64,000 bases of DNA from Akebia trifoliata. Its lineage: Eukaryota > Streptophyta > Magnoliopsida > Ranunculales > Lardizabalaceae. This document shows, piece by piece, positions 1-11,904 of the stretch; position 1 is the stretch's first letter, and the number at the start of each line of letters is the position of its first letter. The notes beneath the pieces are model-generated. The model did no database searches, was not told where the DNA came from, and saw only the letters and a program-made list of their open reading frames with translations. The translations under genes were made by a program, and so were the position numbers. Where the stretch lies: positions 31,128,721 through 31,192,720 of the forward strand of contig CM030708.1 of assembly GCA_017979445.1 (NCBI GenBank). The letters run 5' to 3'.

Positions 1-3000
1 ACTAAAGAAATTGTGGCACTTTGTTTTATTCTATGAATAATAATCTATAGTTTTCAATTTCTTTGGATATGAAAATGTCAAGGGACCTATTAATTGTGCC
101 ATGTGTATTTTGGGGGGATTTATAATGTAGGCTATGGCCCTCACAATTATTTTTTTTCATTTTCATTTGTCTTCACAAAAAAAATTTCACTCTTAGTTAC
201 CCTCATGTGGGGTAAAATCCTGACTCCGCCCCTACTGAATTAGAATTAAAAAACAGTTTAGAAAAATAGAAATATTATTTATTAGACTAATGTAATATTT
301 TTACTCTTAGATTTGGACTTAGCTTTCATAATTTAAATCCAAATAATAATTGTATATCACAAAGTGATCTTAGAGATTTTGGGGTTACTTTTTCTTTGGT
401 GTAAGATGAGCAAGAAATTTGAGGAAGTGCACTTTCAAGATTTTATTTTTAATTGGGACAACATCGGAGATCCTTAATATCATGCCGATCGAGCTTTTTC
501 TCTCTTGAAAACAATATCTGTGTTTTTTAATTGTTTTATACGGTTTTGTTTTCTGTTCTTATTATTTTTCTTGTTTGGATGTATGGGGGCTTCCTCAATC
601 ACCTCACATCATCTTCTTCTTTAATGAAATTTATATTTATAAAAAAAAACTAAACACCCCATTTGATTTTTTTTGAAAGGAAAGCTAATTTCCACCCTAA
701 TTTGTATGTCAATTTCGACATGATTTTCAATTGCGATGTTTCATGTGTCAATGTGATATTTTTGCAAATATAAATTTATAATATTTTACGTTGCAAACCT
801 AGAAACAAAACCAACAAAAGGAGATTTTGAGCTTTTGAAAATCAATTTTCATTATCTCATTCTCTCAATTTAAAAAAAATTAATTGAGAACTATACTATT
901 TTTATGATCTTACATAATCGTTGGACACTGAGTTTAATGTCAGTGTACACTAAAAAAATCCAAATAAAAAATAATAAGGTTGGATATTGGATCAAGTGCG
1001 TGCAAGTTGCAAGCGTGATGACAAAAAAGTATAGAATATCAAAATGGTCGTCGCCATAACTGATAAGAGTGGACCAACGGCTCTAGATTATACATGCATT
1101 AAGAAACAATCACAGCAACCATAGTTGACTGTATCTACGGTCTAGATTGGATAGTGTACATGATTGGTTGATCATACAATAAGATATTGGATCCAAACCC
1201 TATTGGATTGGATCCTTATTAGAATCCAAAATCCTAGATCCATACTTGAATTTACCCGATCGGATTTTGCATCTGATCCTATCCACTGACAGCCTATGTA
1301 TCTGCGGTCTAGATTGGATATTGTATATGATTGGTTGATCATACGATAAGATATTCGATCCAAACCCTAATGGATTGGATCCTTATCAGAATCCAAAATC
1401 CTAGATCCATACTTGAATTTACTCTTCACTTCTATATGATGGAGCATGACCTAAATACCCTCATCTTCAACAAGTAATATAATTTCTTAAAATGTAAAAT
1501 AAAATAAATTTCTATTAATGTACTAACTTTTACTTATAACACACCAATCTGTACTAGTAATGATTAATTTCACAAGGATTGGTAGATTCTATCTACTTCA
1601 AATTTCAATAAAAAAGAAACAAAGAAAAAAAAATTACACTCATCTTCAACCTTAAGATCATAATTACTTAAATCTTTGAACCTTGCGATTAAATAGTGGA
1701 AGTTTGGATGAAAAATCAAGGGTTTCAAGTAAGAAATACATGATTTTGAAAATGAGATTTAATAGATTAAAATAAATTTACCACCAAGGAGTTTGAAATT
1801 AACTGATTTTTTAGATGAAAAATCAAAGATTTTATTATTATTTTTATCATAGGTTGAAGATGAAGTCGTTTTTATATATAAAACAAAGACTCAGTGGAAG
1901 TCAATAATTTAAAAACATAGGGATATCTAAAATATTCACAGAACATGTAGGGTAGATTAGATCTAAATTAACCTTAAATATCCATCTTAGACTTTAACAA
2001 TCTTAGAGACATGGAGACTGGTCCTTGCATCATACCCCTTCAGGTTTTGGTGAATATTTGAGATACCAATATATTTCAAACTGACGATATGTCCTTTGAC
2101 CTTAGTCTTTTCTTATAGATTAGTAAAAATAATGTAAACATCCCCATCCTTAACCTTAGTGAAAGATCCTTAATTTTTATTCCAACAACGGAACGGAGGG
2201 ATAAAAGTATTAGGATTTGGCAGCATCTTGCAAGCCGAACAGATGAGACATCAAAAATCTCGTCCAAGACTTCTGAGATGAGCAAGAAAACAAGCCTTCT
2301 CCTTCAATTTCATCTAACCAAGTCACTAGGGATTTTCCTTCGCGGATCTCTCATTCCCAAGGGCAAGTCCCGGCTCAAATGCTCTTCTATTTTCATGTCT
2401 TAATTCTATCCTTTCATTCCCAAATTGATTTTTTTTTTTTCTCTTGTCAACTAAATCAACCAAAAGTACAAATGAATTTGGTAAAAAACTTCTTCTTCCT
2501 CCTCTAAATCAAGATGAAATTGTAGAAGGTATCTTCCTCCTCCAAATAAGGTAATGTCTCTCTTTCTCTCATCCATTTAAGTTCTTATTACAACTCATGT
2601 TTCTAGAAAATCAGATTTTTCCAGATTTTTTTAGTGGTTTAAAAATCATTGTCTCATTGCTGAACAGGATGACTCATTCAAGACAACTCAGTATCGGCCA
2701 TGGACAAGACGACACATGAAAACAAGTTTTAAAACCTAAGCACAAATGAAGGGCAAGAAATCCGAAATCAAGACACACGCCTTGAACCCAAAATGTGGCT
2801 CAAGATATGGAGGTGAATGGAAAAAATTAGGAAAAAAGTTACTGACCACAATATTTGGGATAAACATAGATAATGATGAACAATAATAAATATGTAGAAA
2901 TTGATGTAGGATTGAAGATACAAGGAATTCAAGTAGGCAGCCAAGGCCAACAAAACGTGGCCATTAAAACTAAAGTGATTTAAGAGCTCTAGTTCGAAGT

Positions 3001-3280
3001 TTGAACAAGAAACTCAGATGCGATGATGGTGCAAAACTGATTCACACCCGTCACATCATTGGAACATCTGCAACTGTTCTTTCACTCATTTACAGAATTA
3101 AGTGTGAGTTTTATATAATCACCACTTATAAGATGGTATAAAACCACCATTTATGTACAATCAACAAAAATAGATTTTTTTTCCTCACAACTCTCTATAT
3201 TACACTTTGCAAAAGATTCAAACTATGGGTCATACACAACTATAGTGAACAAATAAAGGTGATGATAAACCTCTTATATG
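1..3280. other. Intergenic sequence with no supported gene
   Basis: AT-rich sequence downstream of the 3' end of the TZP-like gene. Open frames here are short and have no family signature. The stretch around 520-650 ends in a T-rich tract, a polyadenylation-like TTTAATGAAA and an A-run, which resembles the 3' tail of a 5'-truncated LINE. The tandem duplication at 1131-1424 is listed separately. Confidence 0.6.
1131..1424. repeat. Imperfect tandem duplication, period about 167 bp
   Basis: A block beginning GTATCTACGGTCTAGATTGG at 1131 recurs at 1298 as GTATCTGCGGTCTAGATTGG. The two copies stay alignable for about 120 bp, through the phrase AATCCAAAATCCTAGATCC in both. Several substitutions separate them, so the duplication is not recent. 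No coding potential is seen. Confidence 0.85.
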
Positions 3281-3894
3281 CTAAAATCCGAAACTCCTCC
3301 TCTCTCCAAGTTTCATTTTCAGGTGTTCTTCGGATGGAAGTTTGCCACCACCTATTAAGGTTGCACACCACCATGCCATAAGCTCATCCTGTAAAGCACC
3401 AAGCAGGTATTAAGTACGAAGAATTGTGTATAAATTAGTATTACAAACTGCATATCCCAAATAATATAATTTCATTGTACGATGTGACCTCAGGTACATT
3501 TTGTTTAAAATCCAATCTCTCTCATTGATGCCTCATGCAGTAGAATATAATTTGCCATTATCTGTGATGATAAACACTGAACCCATCAAATGATAGGTTT
3601 GTTAGGTGAGTGAAGGAGTGTATAAGATCGAATGGTATGAGCGTTCGGAGTATCAAAGTTGAAAGTGGTAGTAACCAAGCTGAGCGTTCACTAGCTGTTT
3701 CAAACTAGTTTTTCGAATAGTGGTGGGAAAATAGAGTGAGCCGACCAAAGAAAAAGGTTCAAAGTTTTGGTAGGCTGATTAAAAGGCTTAAAAGGTGCAC
3801 ACAAAAAAGGCATTTCCTCCCTATTTCTTGGTTAAAGATTAAGTGTTGATATCATGACCTAACTTCAAAACTCACTTTCACCATCTAGTTAATA

Positions 3895-3955
<61 letters not shown>

Positions 3956-6900
3956 ATTTTTTCCCATAGTTTCTCCCCCCCCCCCCCCTTTTATTTTTTT
4001 TTAATTTCCCTTCTTGCTTTAAACCTACATTATATATGACTTGGTCACACTATTGTATAAGCTAGGTAACTAAGAGTTTGTTTTAAAAGGACATGGGTTG
4101 GGTGTTTCATAATACAAGACTTGGCTTTGGACAAAGTGGAATGGAGGAAGAAGATTCGTTCAGCCTACCCCAAATATTTGGGATAAGGCATTCTTGGGTG
4201 TTTTTTAAGCATAAGGAGTGGAAAATTGGTAACACAGGAAAGTGTAAGGTAGTTTGACAAATGTGCAGACAACACTTTCTGGTAAGAAATGAATAGTGAA
4301 TTTGATGGAAATAAATTGTTGAAATTTCACAAAATGAACAGGAATTTAAAGAAAGTTAAAAAGGGGGGGGGGAGAGAGAGAGAGAGAGACAGTGCCTCAT
4401 CGATGTTCTTCGAGAAATTTTAGAAAATCGTGGAAATTCCGAAGGAAATTATATCCTATTAGGGGTGTCTTTGGTGTACCAAAAGTACACTAAGAAGGTC
4501 TTTGTAAAATTCAAAAGGCATTTTGGGTCTAAATGTGGTCGTAAGGATGGCTAGTGGTTCTAGATGGGTGGATGGCTGGTGGGACCAATGCACAGATTCT
4601 CCCAAGTCAATGAGATGGCAAAATGTTACATAAACAAAGAGTCTACTAGAAGAATAATACAAATGTTAAGGTTTGGTACTATTTTGCACCTGCTGTTAAC
4701 CTGATACAATCCTTCTCTATCCAGGGTTTAGGCCGGCAATGCAAGCCTACTTCTCACACAGGCCGACCTCAATATTTCAAGGCATAAATGATAATGATGA
4801 TGATGATGATGAAGTTACATTAATATGGTAATTCCAAGATTATAGGCTTTTTATGGGTTGATGAAATTGAAGAATGCATGGATATGACATGATGATATTG
4901 GCGTTTATTTTACCATGCATACACTTTTCTTTTCTTCTGATGATCCATTGCCTGTCCCTTATCCTGGTTTAACTTCCCAAAAGTATTCATGAAACATCTA
5001 AATATTGTGTAAAAGAGAGATGTTTTCTCAGCTCTAGTTTTTGCTAGAGATCTCTAGGGCTGTAAAACTCGAAATAAAATAGTGATTGGAATTTTTATTT
5101 GATCCGTGGATGTAGGCACACTGCCAAACCGCATAAATCCTTGTGTTTTGTGTATGATTTTATGTTCTCTTTCTTGCTTCAATTTTTCACAAGTCATAGA
5201 TTGAGATCAGGAATTTTACCTCAATGAAATCACGGTTAGAGACAAAACGACTTTCAACTGAGCATTTGAAACCCCCAACATCCACACACAGAGGAATTAT
5301 GGAACTTCCAGATGATCTTTCTCTCGAAGCCCCTATAAATCAAATGAATGCAAATATTAGAAATATAAGGTCAATCAAACCAAGATTTGGACATCGATGA
5401 TCTGCCTCCCAGTAATTCCCTTCATATTTGGCTGTTTTACAATAAATTTCTAAAGCTAAAAAAAAAGGTAGAATTTGAGGTTACAACTCGGGATTGCTAA
5501 TTATAAAACAAGTTAATTAAAAAGATAATCTAATATAGACTTAATAATGCCAGCCTTACCATTAATGCAGGCCACATAGTAACCTGTTCCCCCTAATCTT
5601 TCTTCTTGCTTACAAATCCGCAGACGTAGAAAAAAACCCTCGAGGCAAAAGAGTGAAAACGAGGATTGCTTCCATCTGAGTCCATAAAACACAAATATTG
5701 ATTACTACAGATAACATGCAATAGGAAGAATGGGATTATAGTGTTTGAACGGATGCATAAAGATTCTTTTCCTCCAAGGATATTTTCTTTTACACCATTT
5801 CAGTAGAAGCACTATATCAGTATTTTGAGGTCCTAAACAACTTAAAGAACTTATTCTTAGAATTTGCGGTCTTCTACCTTCTTGTCGTAAGTTGTTTGAA
5901 GAATTCAGGGGTGTTTTCTTCAAAGGTCTAGTATTCATATGGGAATCGTTATGTAAGCCAGAAGGCTAATTCATTGATCGTTGTATTGACCATCGCTTCC
6001 ATTATTATTAATATATAATACATCTAATTCACCAACTAAAGAGAATTGCCAAATGTTGGGAAAACAACAATGTCGTTGTAGGAAATAACAGAACAAACAC
6101 GATAACAACTTTCATAACTTCTTGTATGACAAAACAAACCATTTGGAATATCATGTGTAAGATGAATAGAGCTGTACACAAATTGGCGCAAGTATTTGAA
6201 AAATTGATAATTTAAGTGGTAAAATTTACAATTCATTGTTAAATGATACAGATAATATCATTTAGACAAATAAAATTAAGTTATATTTTGATTATTCATG
6301 GCCAAATTACCAGTGAACTATGGTGAAAAGACAGAAGACTGTCGGGGCTTCTCCAAATTTTTTGTTTATATTACCTAAAAATACCGAAAGATAACAAATA
6401 AATCTTGTGTAAATGAAACTTCAATCTATAGATCTGTAAATGAAATTTGGGCTTCCCCCAATTTATTATTTATTATTTTATTTTGCTAACCTTGCTGTAA
6501 ATTTATTTCATGAATAGTGAAGTTCACCATAATATTATAGGTAAACTTCATTTTGCTAGGTCATAAATCAACAAAATTTGCCAAAAGTTCGGCTAATTTA
6601 ATATCACGATGAAAACTATCAGATGTGTCCTTTCTACACCATTCCTGAATGAAACCTCCACAAGTGATCTTCAAAAATGACATATTGACTAAGACAAACA
6701 ACAAACTTGCATAACTTAGTCCTAGAGAGTGTCCACGGCATTTATCAGTCTAAGTCATGCTAAAGATAGAATAGATTTCCTTAAAGCTTACTTAACAAAG
6801 ATTTTTTTTACAAAAAAATGTCAATGGATGGTGTTGTATTTAGTGCAGGTGTATGTGGAATGTATAAATATCATAGAAGGTAACTCCAAAGGAGTTCTAT

Positions 6901-9900
6901 AACTGAAGGCATTTGAAGCCACAATTTCATATAAGATCTCAAACACTTAAGTTTGCAATCATGCCATCTAATGGTCAAGTAAAACATGCAAAATAGAGAG
7001 GTTCTATTGTCAAGCAAAACCCTTACTTAGTGCTAACTCATTATGATTTCAACCTTGTACTGGTATTCTAGTATATGTATACAATCTAACAAAAACAAGG
7101 TGTGGAAAGTATACGTATGTCTAGGCCACAAGTAATATCAAAGGAACCATTCAGAACATATAATTACTCTGCAATGGAGGCAAAAAATAAGCTTTTCTTA
7201 CTTGAGAATATCTGTGCGAGACAGACGAAGCCTCCTTATTGCTTCAAAGGTTCCTCTTGGTACAGCTGGAATCTGCTTATTTACGAAGTTACAAAATGAT
7301 GTGAGCTGATTTTCTTTTGACTCAATTTCTGTGGAACTTGAGTCAGTCCGCTTCATGTTTAGCGTAAATTCTCTTGAAGTATTCTTCACTGAGGTTCCTT
7401 CACAAAAGTGATTGCCTAAAAGATTCTTCTTGGCTGGCTTCAAATCTGAAACCCTTGCATCAAGAATCATCGTGCCACTCGATTTTTCATCAACGTTTGT
7501 ACCAATAAGTGCAACTTGGTATCCACAATCCTTATTTTCTGTCGGATTTCTTTCATCATTATCTTGAACAGGCAGGATTTTACGAAAATTCCTGAAATTA
7601 ACCATTGAAGAACTATCGTTTAAGTGACTTCGTTTTCTAAAGTGCACATTGGGACATGCAATGGCCCAATGATTGAGCTTGAAACATCGAATACACAAGC
7701 AAGACAATTCCATCGCTCCATCATATAAATAGACATTTTTCACAAGATCCTCAATCTCAGACTCAGTAATCTCAGGGCAATCTCGTAACTTGTGACCTCT
7801 GACGCCACAAAATAAACAGATTGTGGTGACATGACTTGAATTACCAGCTACTTCTGTGGGTATGATGTGTCTGAGGGCATCCAATCTCTTTGCAAAAACA
7901 GAAACCATGGCTTCGGAACTTTTGAATCTTCGGGCAGGTTGGATGGGATTTAACTTAGTCTTGAACTTCTGGTCAGTATATCCCGCGGCTCTTTTAGAAC
8001 CAAAGGATTGAGTAGTGTCAGCTACACACGTCTGCATCTTTTTACTTGCAACAACGATTTGGTGTTCGGCACAAGGCTCCGGCTCCCGACCATACTCAAA
8101 AGTATTCTGGTCCTTAACAGAAACTACACAATTCTGAGAGTGAGAATGAGGTTTACTGCAATCAGCGTAACCCTCAACAGCTGCATCAGCATTCTTGTTG
8201 CATTGAGATGAACTTTTCACGTGGCCAGAAACTATTGGAGAGAACCTATTTATCCATAAGTTCCCAAGAAGACCACTTCTGTTGGTAATAGAATTCAACG
8301 ACTTATTAGGATCAATGGAACCAAGTTGACAAGCTTCTTTCCCTTCAGATGGAGAGGCAGAATCATTCCGAAAAGATGAATTGGACGAGACTAGTCCACC
8401 TTTTTCAAGACCATATGCTATGTTGCATGAGTTGTTATTCTCGGTAGTGCTGGTCTTCGCATTTGGAATAACAACTTCTTTACATGTCTTATTAACCAGC
8501 TCAAGATCTTCTGAGGCTTCTCCAAGTTCGTTGTCAAGACCAATAATTTTCTTCTCTTGCACACTACTACTTGGACAGTACAAGGTCTTAAAAATAGTCT
8601 CGAAACCCGTATTTGTGCATCCAGACTCTTGTTTTCTTCCATGAAACGTGAAATGCTGATCATGACTTCCATGTTCATTAGAAGGTCTCGTAGTAAGAGC
8701 TAAAGAAGGTGTTGTCTCATCCATATTGGTTTTACCCAATCCCTTCACCATGTTTGATATCCAATTCATAAAGGAACTATCCTGTTTACGAGAAGATGCG
8801 GAACGCGGACTTTCTTCAATTTGTTTCTTCATCTCTTTATTCCCAACAAAAAGTTCCTGTTCAAAGCTCCATGGTCTCTTTCCTGGTAAAAACAATCCCG
8901 CACTATTACAACTTTCAACGCTCTCATGGCTGTCATCTTCATCTTTCAAATTTTTCCCGTCAATGTCAGCATCGAACAAAGCCTTTCCTTTACCTTTTCT
9001 TTGACGCAAAGGGATTCCGCTGTAATTTGGTGAAGCTTCAGCTGAAGCAACATCATCCTTGGGGAGTAACCCTTCAGTCTGATGGGGTTGTGATGCCACC
9101 ACCTCAACACAAGCAAATATACCCTTCAGAGGCTGTAGATCATTTTCGGAAGTAGACTCCGGTTTTTCCATCTGAGGGGAGTCGGTAAAACCTGTTGTCA
9201 TCATTTTACTTTTGCATTGTTTTTCAATAACCGAAGCTAATCCCTCATACTTGCTAACATGGTGTGTTAAAACACAAGTTGGAGTAGCAGGAAGTTTACA
9301 TTGTTTGATTATAGAAACTTTGGTAGCCAACACACCTGCCGTGCCTTCATTAATTAAGTCTGCTGCATATCCTGGTTGTTCAAGTGCCGAACCAAGTTTG
9401 GGTTCCTTCATTTTTATAGATGAAGACTCGGCAGTTCTCCCATTGTCAGGACCTGTAGGGAATCAATGCACTTTATATGAGATATCCAATAACAAGTAAA
9501 ACATGAAAAAATTGCAGTCACATAGATACCTGGAGTAGAAGCTTTCTCGGGGGAAAATGGAATAATGTCTCTTCTAGTCCCGGAAATATTGGTTTTCTGA
9601 GTGTCAGTAGGACCATACACGACCTTTTCTTTATCGTCTTTACGATCAGCATCCTGATTAATAACTACAACTGATACTTCTATTTTATTGGTCAACTCTT
9701 CCATGTCTCCACTTGGTCCTGCTAAACCAAGAGTTGTAGGATCAACATTTCATATATTTTGTTAACCAACCAACTACTCCAAAAGACCAAACTGTTGGAG
9801 AGGGGTAGAACTATGAATATAGGAAGGTCACGAGGCTTAAATGGGGTATGACACACCCGAGAGTGGAGGAAAATGTACACTCAACACTCCCTCTCACCCG

Positions 9901-10456
9901 TAAGGGTGGAAAAAATCGAACACATGACCTATACGAACATAGTAGTATGATACCATGTTAACCAACCAACTACTCCAAAGACCGATCTTTTGGAGAGGGG
10001 GAGAACTATGAATATAAGAGGGTCACGGGGCATATCTGGAATACGACACACCCAAGAGTGGATGAAAATATACACTCAACATATTTCCCTAAAGAGAAAA
10101 GGAATTGAAGAGAAAAAAAACACCAAAACAAGATACGCCCACGAACCTAAAAGATGGAACTGATAGTTCAATGTATTGAGGGTGCAATTTCATGCTGTTG
10201 AAAAGTTGACATCCACAAAAAGAATGATACCTTCATTGTGTTTATGACTCATTGTGTGGCACATTGGCATGATGTCAATATCTCTACTGGGAGACCTGAC
10301 CAAGTTACCACTTGTAGAAGCTTTACAATCTAAATGGGGTTCCATTTGCATTGAATTCAAATTTTCTTCAACCACAAGTCCACCATCATTAGTTCCCCGG
10401 GCTGTCGTGCTTTGTGGTGGTGAAAGCTCCATACAGCTTGATCCCATATACCACAT
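3281..10456 (-). CDS. TZP: TZP-like tandem CCHC zinc-knuckle / PLUS3 domain protein
   Basis: Six coding exons on the minus strand join in phase: 10456-10231, 9718-9530, 9452-7202, 5675-5560, 5332-5220 and 3388-3281 (TAG). They total 1001 codons (1000 aa). Every junction is GT-AG. The large third exon carries the plant-family block DEDDSHESVESCNSAGLF and an RQDSSFMNWISNM-like motif (here KQDSSFMNWISNM). Two zinc knuckles of form C-x2-C-x4-H-x4-C follow: CLFCGVRGHKLRDC near residue 683 and CIRCFKLNHWAIAC near 725. A C-terminal PLUS3 region runs from FEAIRRLRLSRTDILK through LGGTGYYVACI to DELMAWW, ending near residue 1000. In Arabidopsis, TZP is a nuclear phytochrome-B-associated regulator of light-dependent growth and flowering; that role is transferred by homology. 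The start at 10456 is the first ATG in the open frame. The usual N-terminal block lies upstream and is disrupted (see the next entry), so the true start is uncertain. Intron 1 holds a TRIM element; intron 5 (3389-5219) holds microsatellites and an LTR-like fragment. Confidence 0.88.
3900..3951. repeat. (TC)n(TA)n microsatellite
   Basis: A compound dinucleotide tract of TC units followed by TA units lies in the last intron of the TZP-like gene. A run of about 14 C follows near 3975. Further along the same intron are a G-run with GA repeats near 4364-4388 and a GAT-type trinucleotide tract near 4791-4811. Confidence 0.95.
5085..5200 (+). mobile_element. LTR-like retrotransposon fragment in a TZP intron
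   Basis: The phrase GTGGATGTAGGCACA, then CCAAACCGCATAAATCC and TTGTGT, resembles the 3' part (R/U5 side) of many plant Copia LTRs. A related phrase (GATGTAGGCAATTT, AACCACGTAAAATC) recurs near 33526 in an intron of the WVD2-like gene. No complete LTR or target duplication was found, so this is an old fragment. Confidence 0.4.
9760..10081 (-). mobile_element. Complete TRIM-type LTR element in intron 1 of TZP
   Basis: Two direct repeats, 9760-9886 (127 bp) and 9956-10081 (126 bp), flank an internal region of only 69 bp. Read on the minus strand, each repeat starts TGTTGAGTGT and ends GGTTAACA, so the LTR has TG...CA ends. The internal region begins next to the upstream LTR with TGGTATCATA (9955-9946), a tRNA-Met-type primer-binding site. 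It ends in a purine-rich GAGAGGGAG next to the other LTR. A perfect 5-bp target duplication TATTT occurs at 9755-9759 and 10082-10086. The size and lack of coding capacity fit a terminal-repeat retrotransposon in miniature. It would rely on proteins from another element. Confidence 0.88.
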
Positions 10457-10685
10457 AAAAGGGTGAACTTTTTCTCAGCTAGGATCCGTCAGAACATTTA
10501 AAAATCAAACTTTTATGTGAAGACCAAAGTAGTTTGGATATTGTGTTGGTGATCACACATATCACTTCTCCCCTGGAACCTGCATTTGCACCTGCACCAT
10601 AATCATTATTGACTCTCTTTTGATTGCATTGATAGGCAGAATCCAGAGAAAGTCCAAATTCTATCACTGTCTCCTCTTTGTTCAC
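10457..10685 (-). pseudogene. Disrupted N-terminal coding block of the TZP-like gene
   Basis: Reading leftward from 10685, the translation VNKEETVIEFGLSLDSAYQ, then GAGANAGSRG, then KLLWSSHKSLIFKCSD matches the conserved amino end of plant TZP proteins. Where an ATG is expected there is GTG, with an in-frame TAG a few codons further upstream. The frame then hits a TAG at 10481-10479. Past it, the conserved continuation (ELSPPQST) lies in another frame, starting at the ATG at 10456. This fits loss of the start codon plus two small indels. A possible rescue is an intron from the GT in the GCAG|GTTCC context to the AG of CTGAG near 10475. It would join the frames, removing the conserved block but not supplying an ATG. 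Transcript data would decide. Confidence 0.6.
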
Positions 10686-10859
10686 TTGGGACTACTGAAA
10701 TCCAACAAAGTCCGGAGTAGTTCACTCCATGCCTCTCAGTATGCACGCTTTTCCTGCAAACAACATAGCCAACAAACTTTTCTTCAACTAAATGTGGTCA
10801 GAATTATTTGGGGTGTAATTGCAAAAAGCATAAGAAAATAGTATAAATTTGAAGCTAAA

Positions 10860-11040
10860 TTAAGAACTGAAATATCTCTGACACCACAACTGATTTTACA
10901 AGCATCTGAGCATTGTCAAAGCTCCCCAAGGTTTGTATATAAAAAATTTTTGTAGGATGATAGAAAAGGTAATGTGGTGGTTATAGAAAGAACAGGAGAC
11001 TTGGTTACATAAGAGTCAAAGCAAATGTATACAACCCTTC
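10860..11040. other. 5' flank of the TZP-like gene, no distinct element seen
   Basis: AT-rich sequence upstream of the degenerate first exon. I see no convincing TATA box or start site in the minus-strand direction. A GCATGGAGTGA at about 10734-10724 (minus strand) contains a two-codon upstream ORF (ATG GAG TGA). Confidence 0.3.
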
Positions 11041-11900
11041 CGGGATAAGATTATGTAGGTTTGTAGAGGAAGAATCCATATTTTGGTAAAATGTTATTAG
11101 TGAGAAGTTTGGGTCTGATAGACTTGGCTATGGGTGTGAAATTTGGTTTGGTATCTAGGACAAGTCCGAAGCTTTTATCAAAGGCATAGGCTTTAATGTT
11201 TGGAGGAACAGTAGGTTTCATTTTTGGGAGGATCTTTGGCGTGGGGAAGGCCTGTTAAAGTCTCGATTCCCAAATTTGTTCCTACTATCGAATAAAAAGA
11301 CTAGCCCAATCCAAGTTTCATGGTTGGGTCTGAAGAAGATCTTTCAGGGAACCTAGGGATCAACAGAAGCCATAGTGATTGTGAAGTGGATTTGGTAGCG
11401 GAACTCTTTGCTAGTCTACGTTATCTCAATTACAATACCCCTTTATCCTCTAGGGCAGAAGAGTCAAGAGTTTAGAGGAAGAGTTGAGGTGGACACCCCA
11501 TTTTATAGTTTTCATTGCTCCTCCCTTTCCAAACGCCATCATTTGGGGATCGAAATGCCCATCAAAAGTGGCCTTTTTTGCTTGGTATGTTGCTTTGGAC
11601 ATAATTTTTAAATGGTGAATCACCTTACTTTTCAAAATAACCATCGTCGACTTCTCTTCGTTTAAAGTTAGAGGAACATGAAGTTTTCTTATGGGAAGGA
11701 ATTGAATGAGCATGGAATTATTCTGGCAGTTAAATCCTATCATTATCTATATTGCATTCAAGGAATTTTCTTCGAGGATTTTATTTTTAGATGGTTCTAG
11801 GATAATTTTAGTTTACTGTATGTAGTTTCCGACCCCAAGTGGGGTCGACGTTCTTCGTATGTTTGATTTGTGTTTCTTATAAAATATTGTATTTATATAT
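11040..11900 (+). mobile_element. Decayed LINE (L1-type) 3' fragment
   Basis: A plus-strand frame near 11199-11330 reads NVWRNSRFHFWEDLWRGEG, then LLKSRFPNLFLLS and PIQVSWLG. A second segment near 11535-11610 reads IWGSKCPSKVAFFAW. These are the hallmarks of the C-terminal region and zinc-binding domain of plant LINE reverse transcriptases. The frame is broken between segments and no full-length reverse transcriptase is present, so this is a 5'-truncated pseudocopy. It ends just before the small LTR element that begins at 11905. Confidence 0.8.
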
Positions 11901-11904
11901 ATAA

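Noticed and set aside
5705..5938. A 77-codon minus-strand ORF between TZP exons
   Set aside because: It lies within the intron between 7201 and 5676. The flanking exons join in phase without it, and its end does not match a splice donor.
7102..9155. Several plus-strand open frames across the large TZP exon (for example 8008-8211, 8381-8644, 8796-9155)
   Set aside because: They lie antisense to a 2.25-kb coding exon whose minus-strand frame has clear domain matches, so they are shadows of it.
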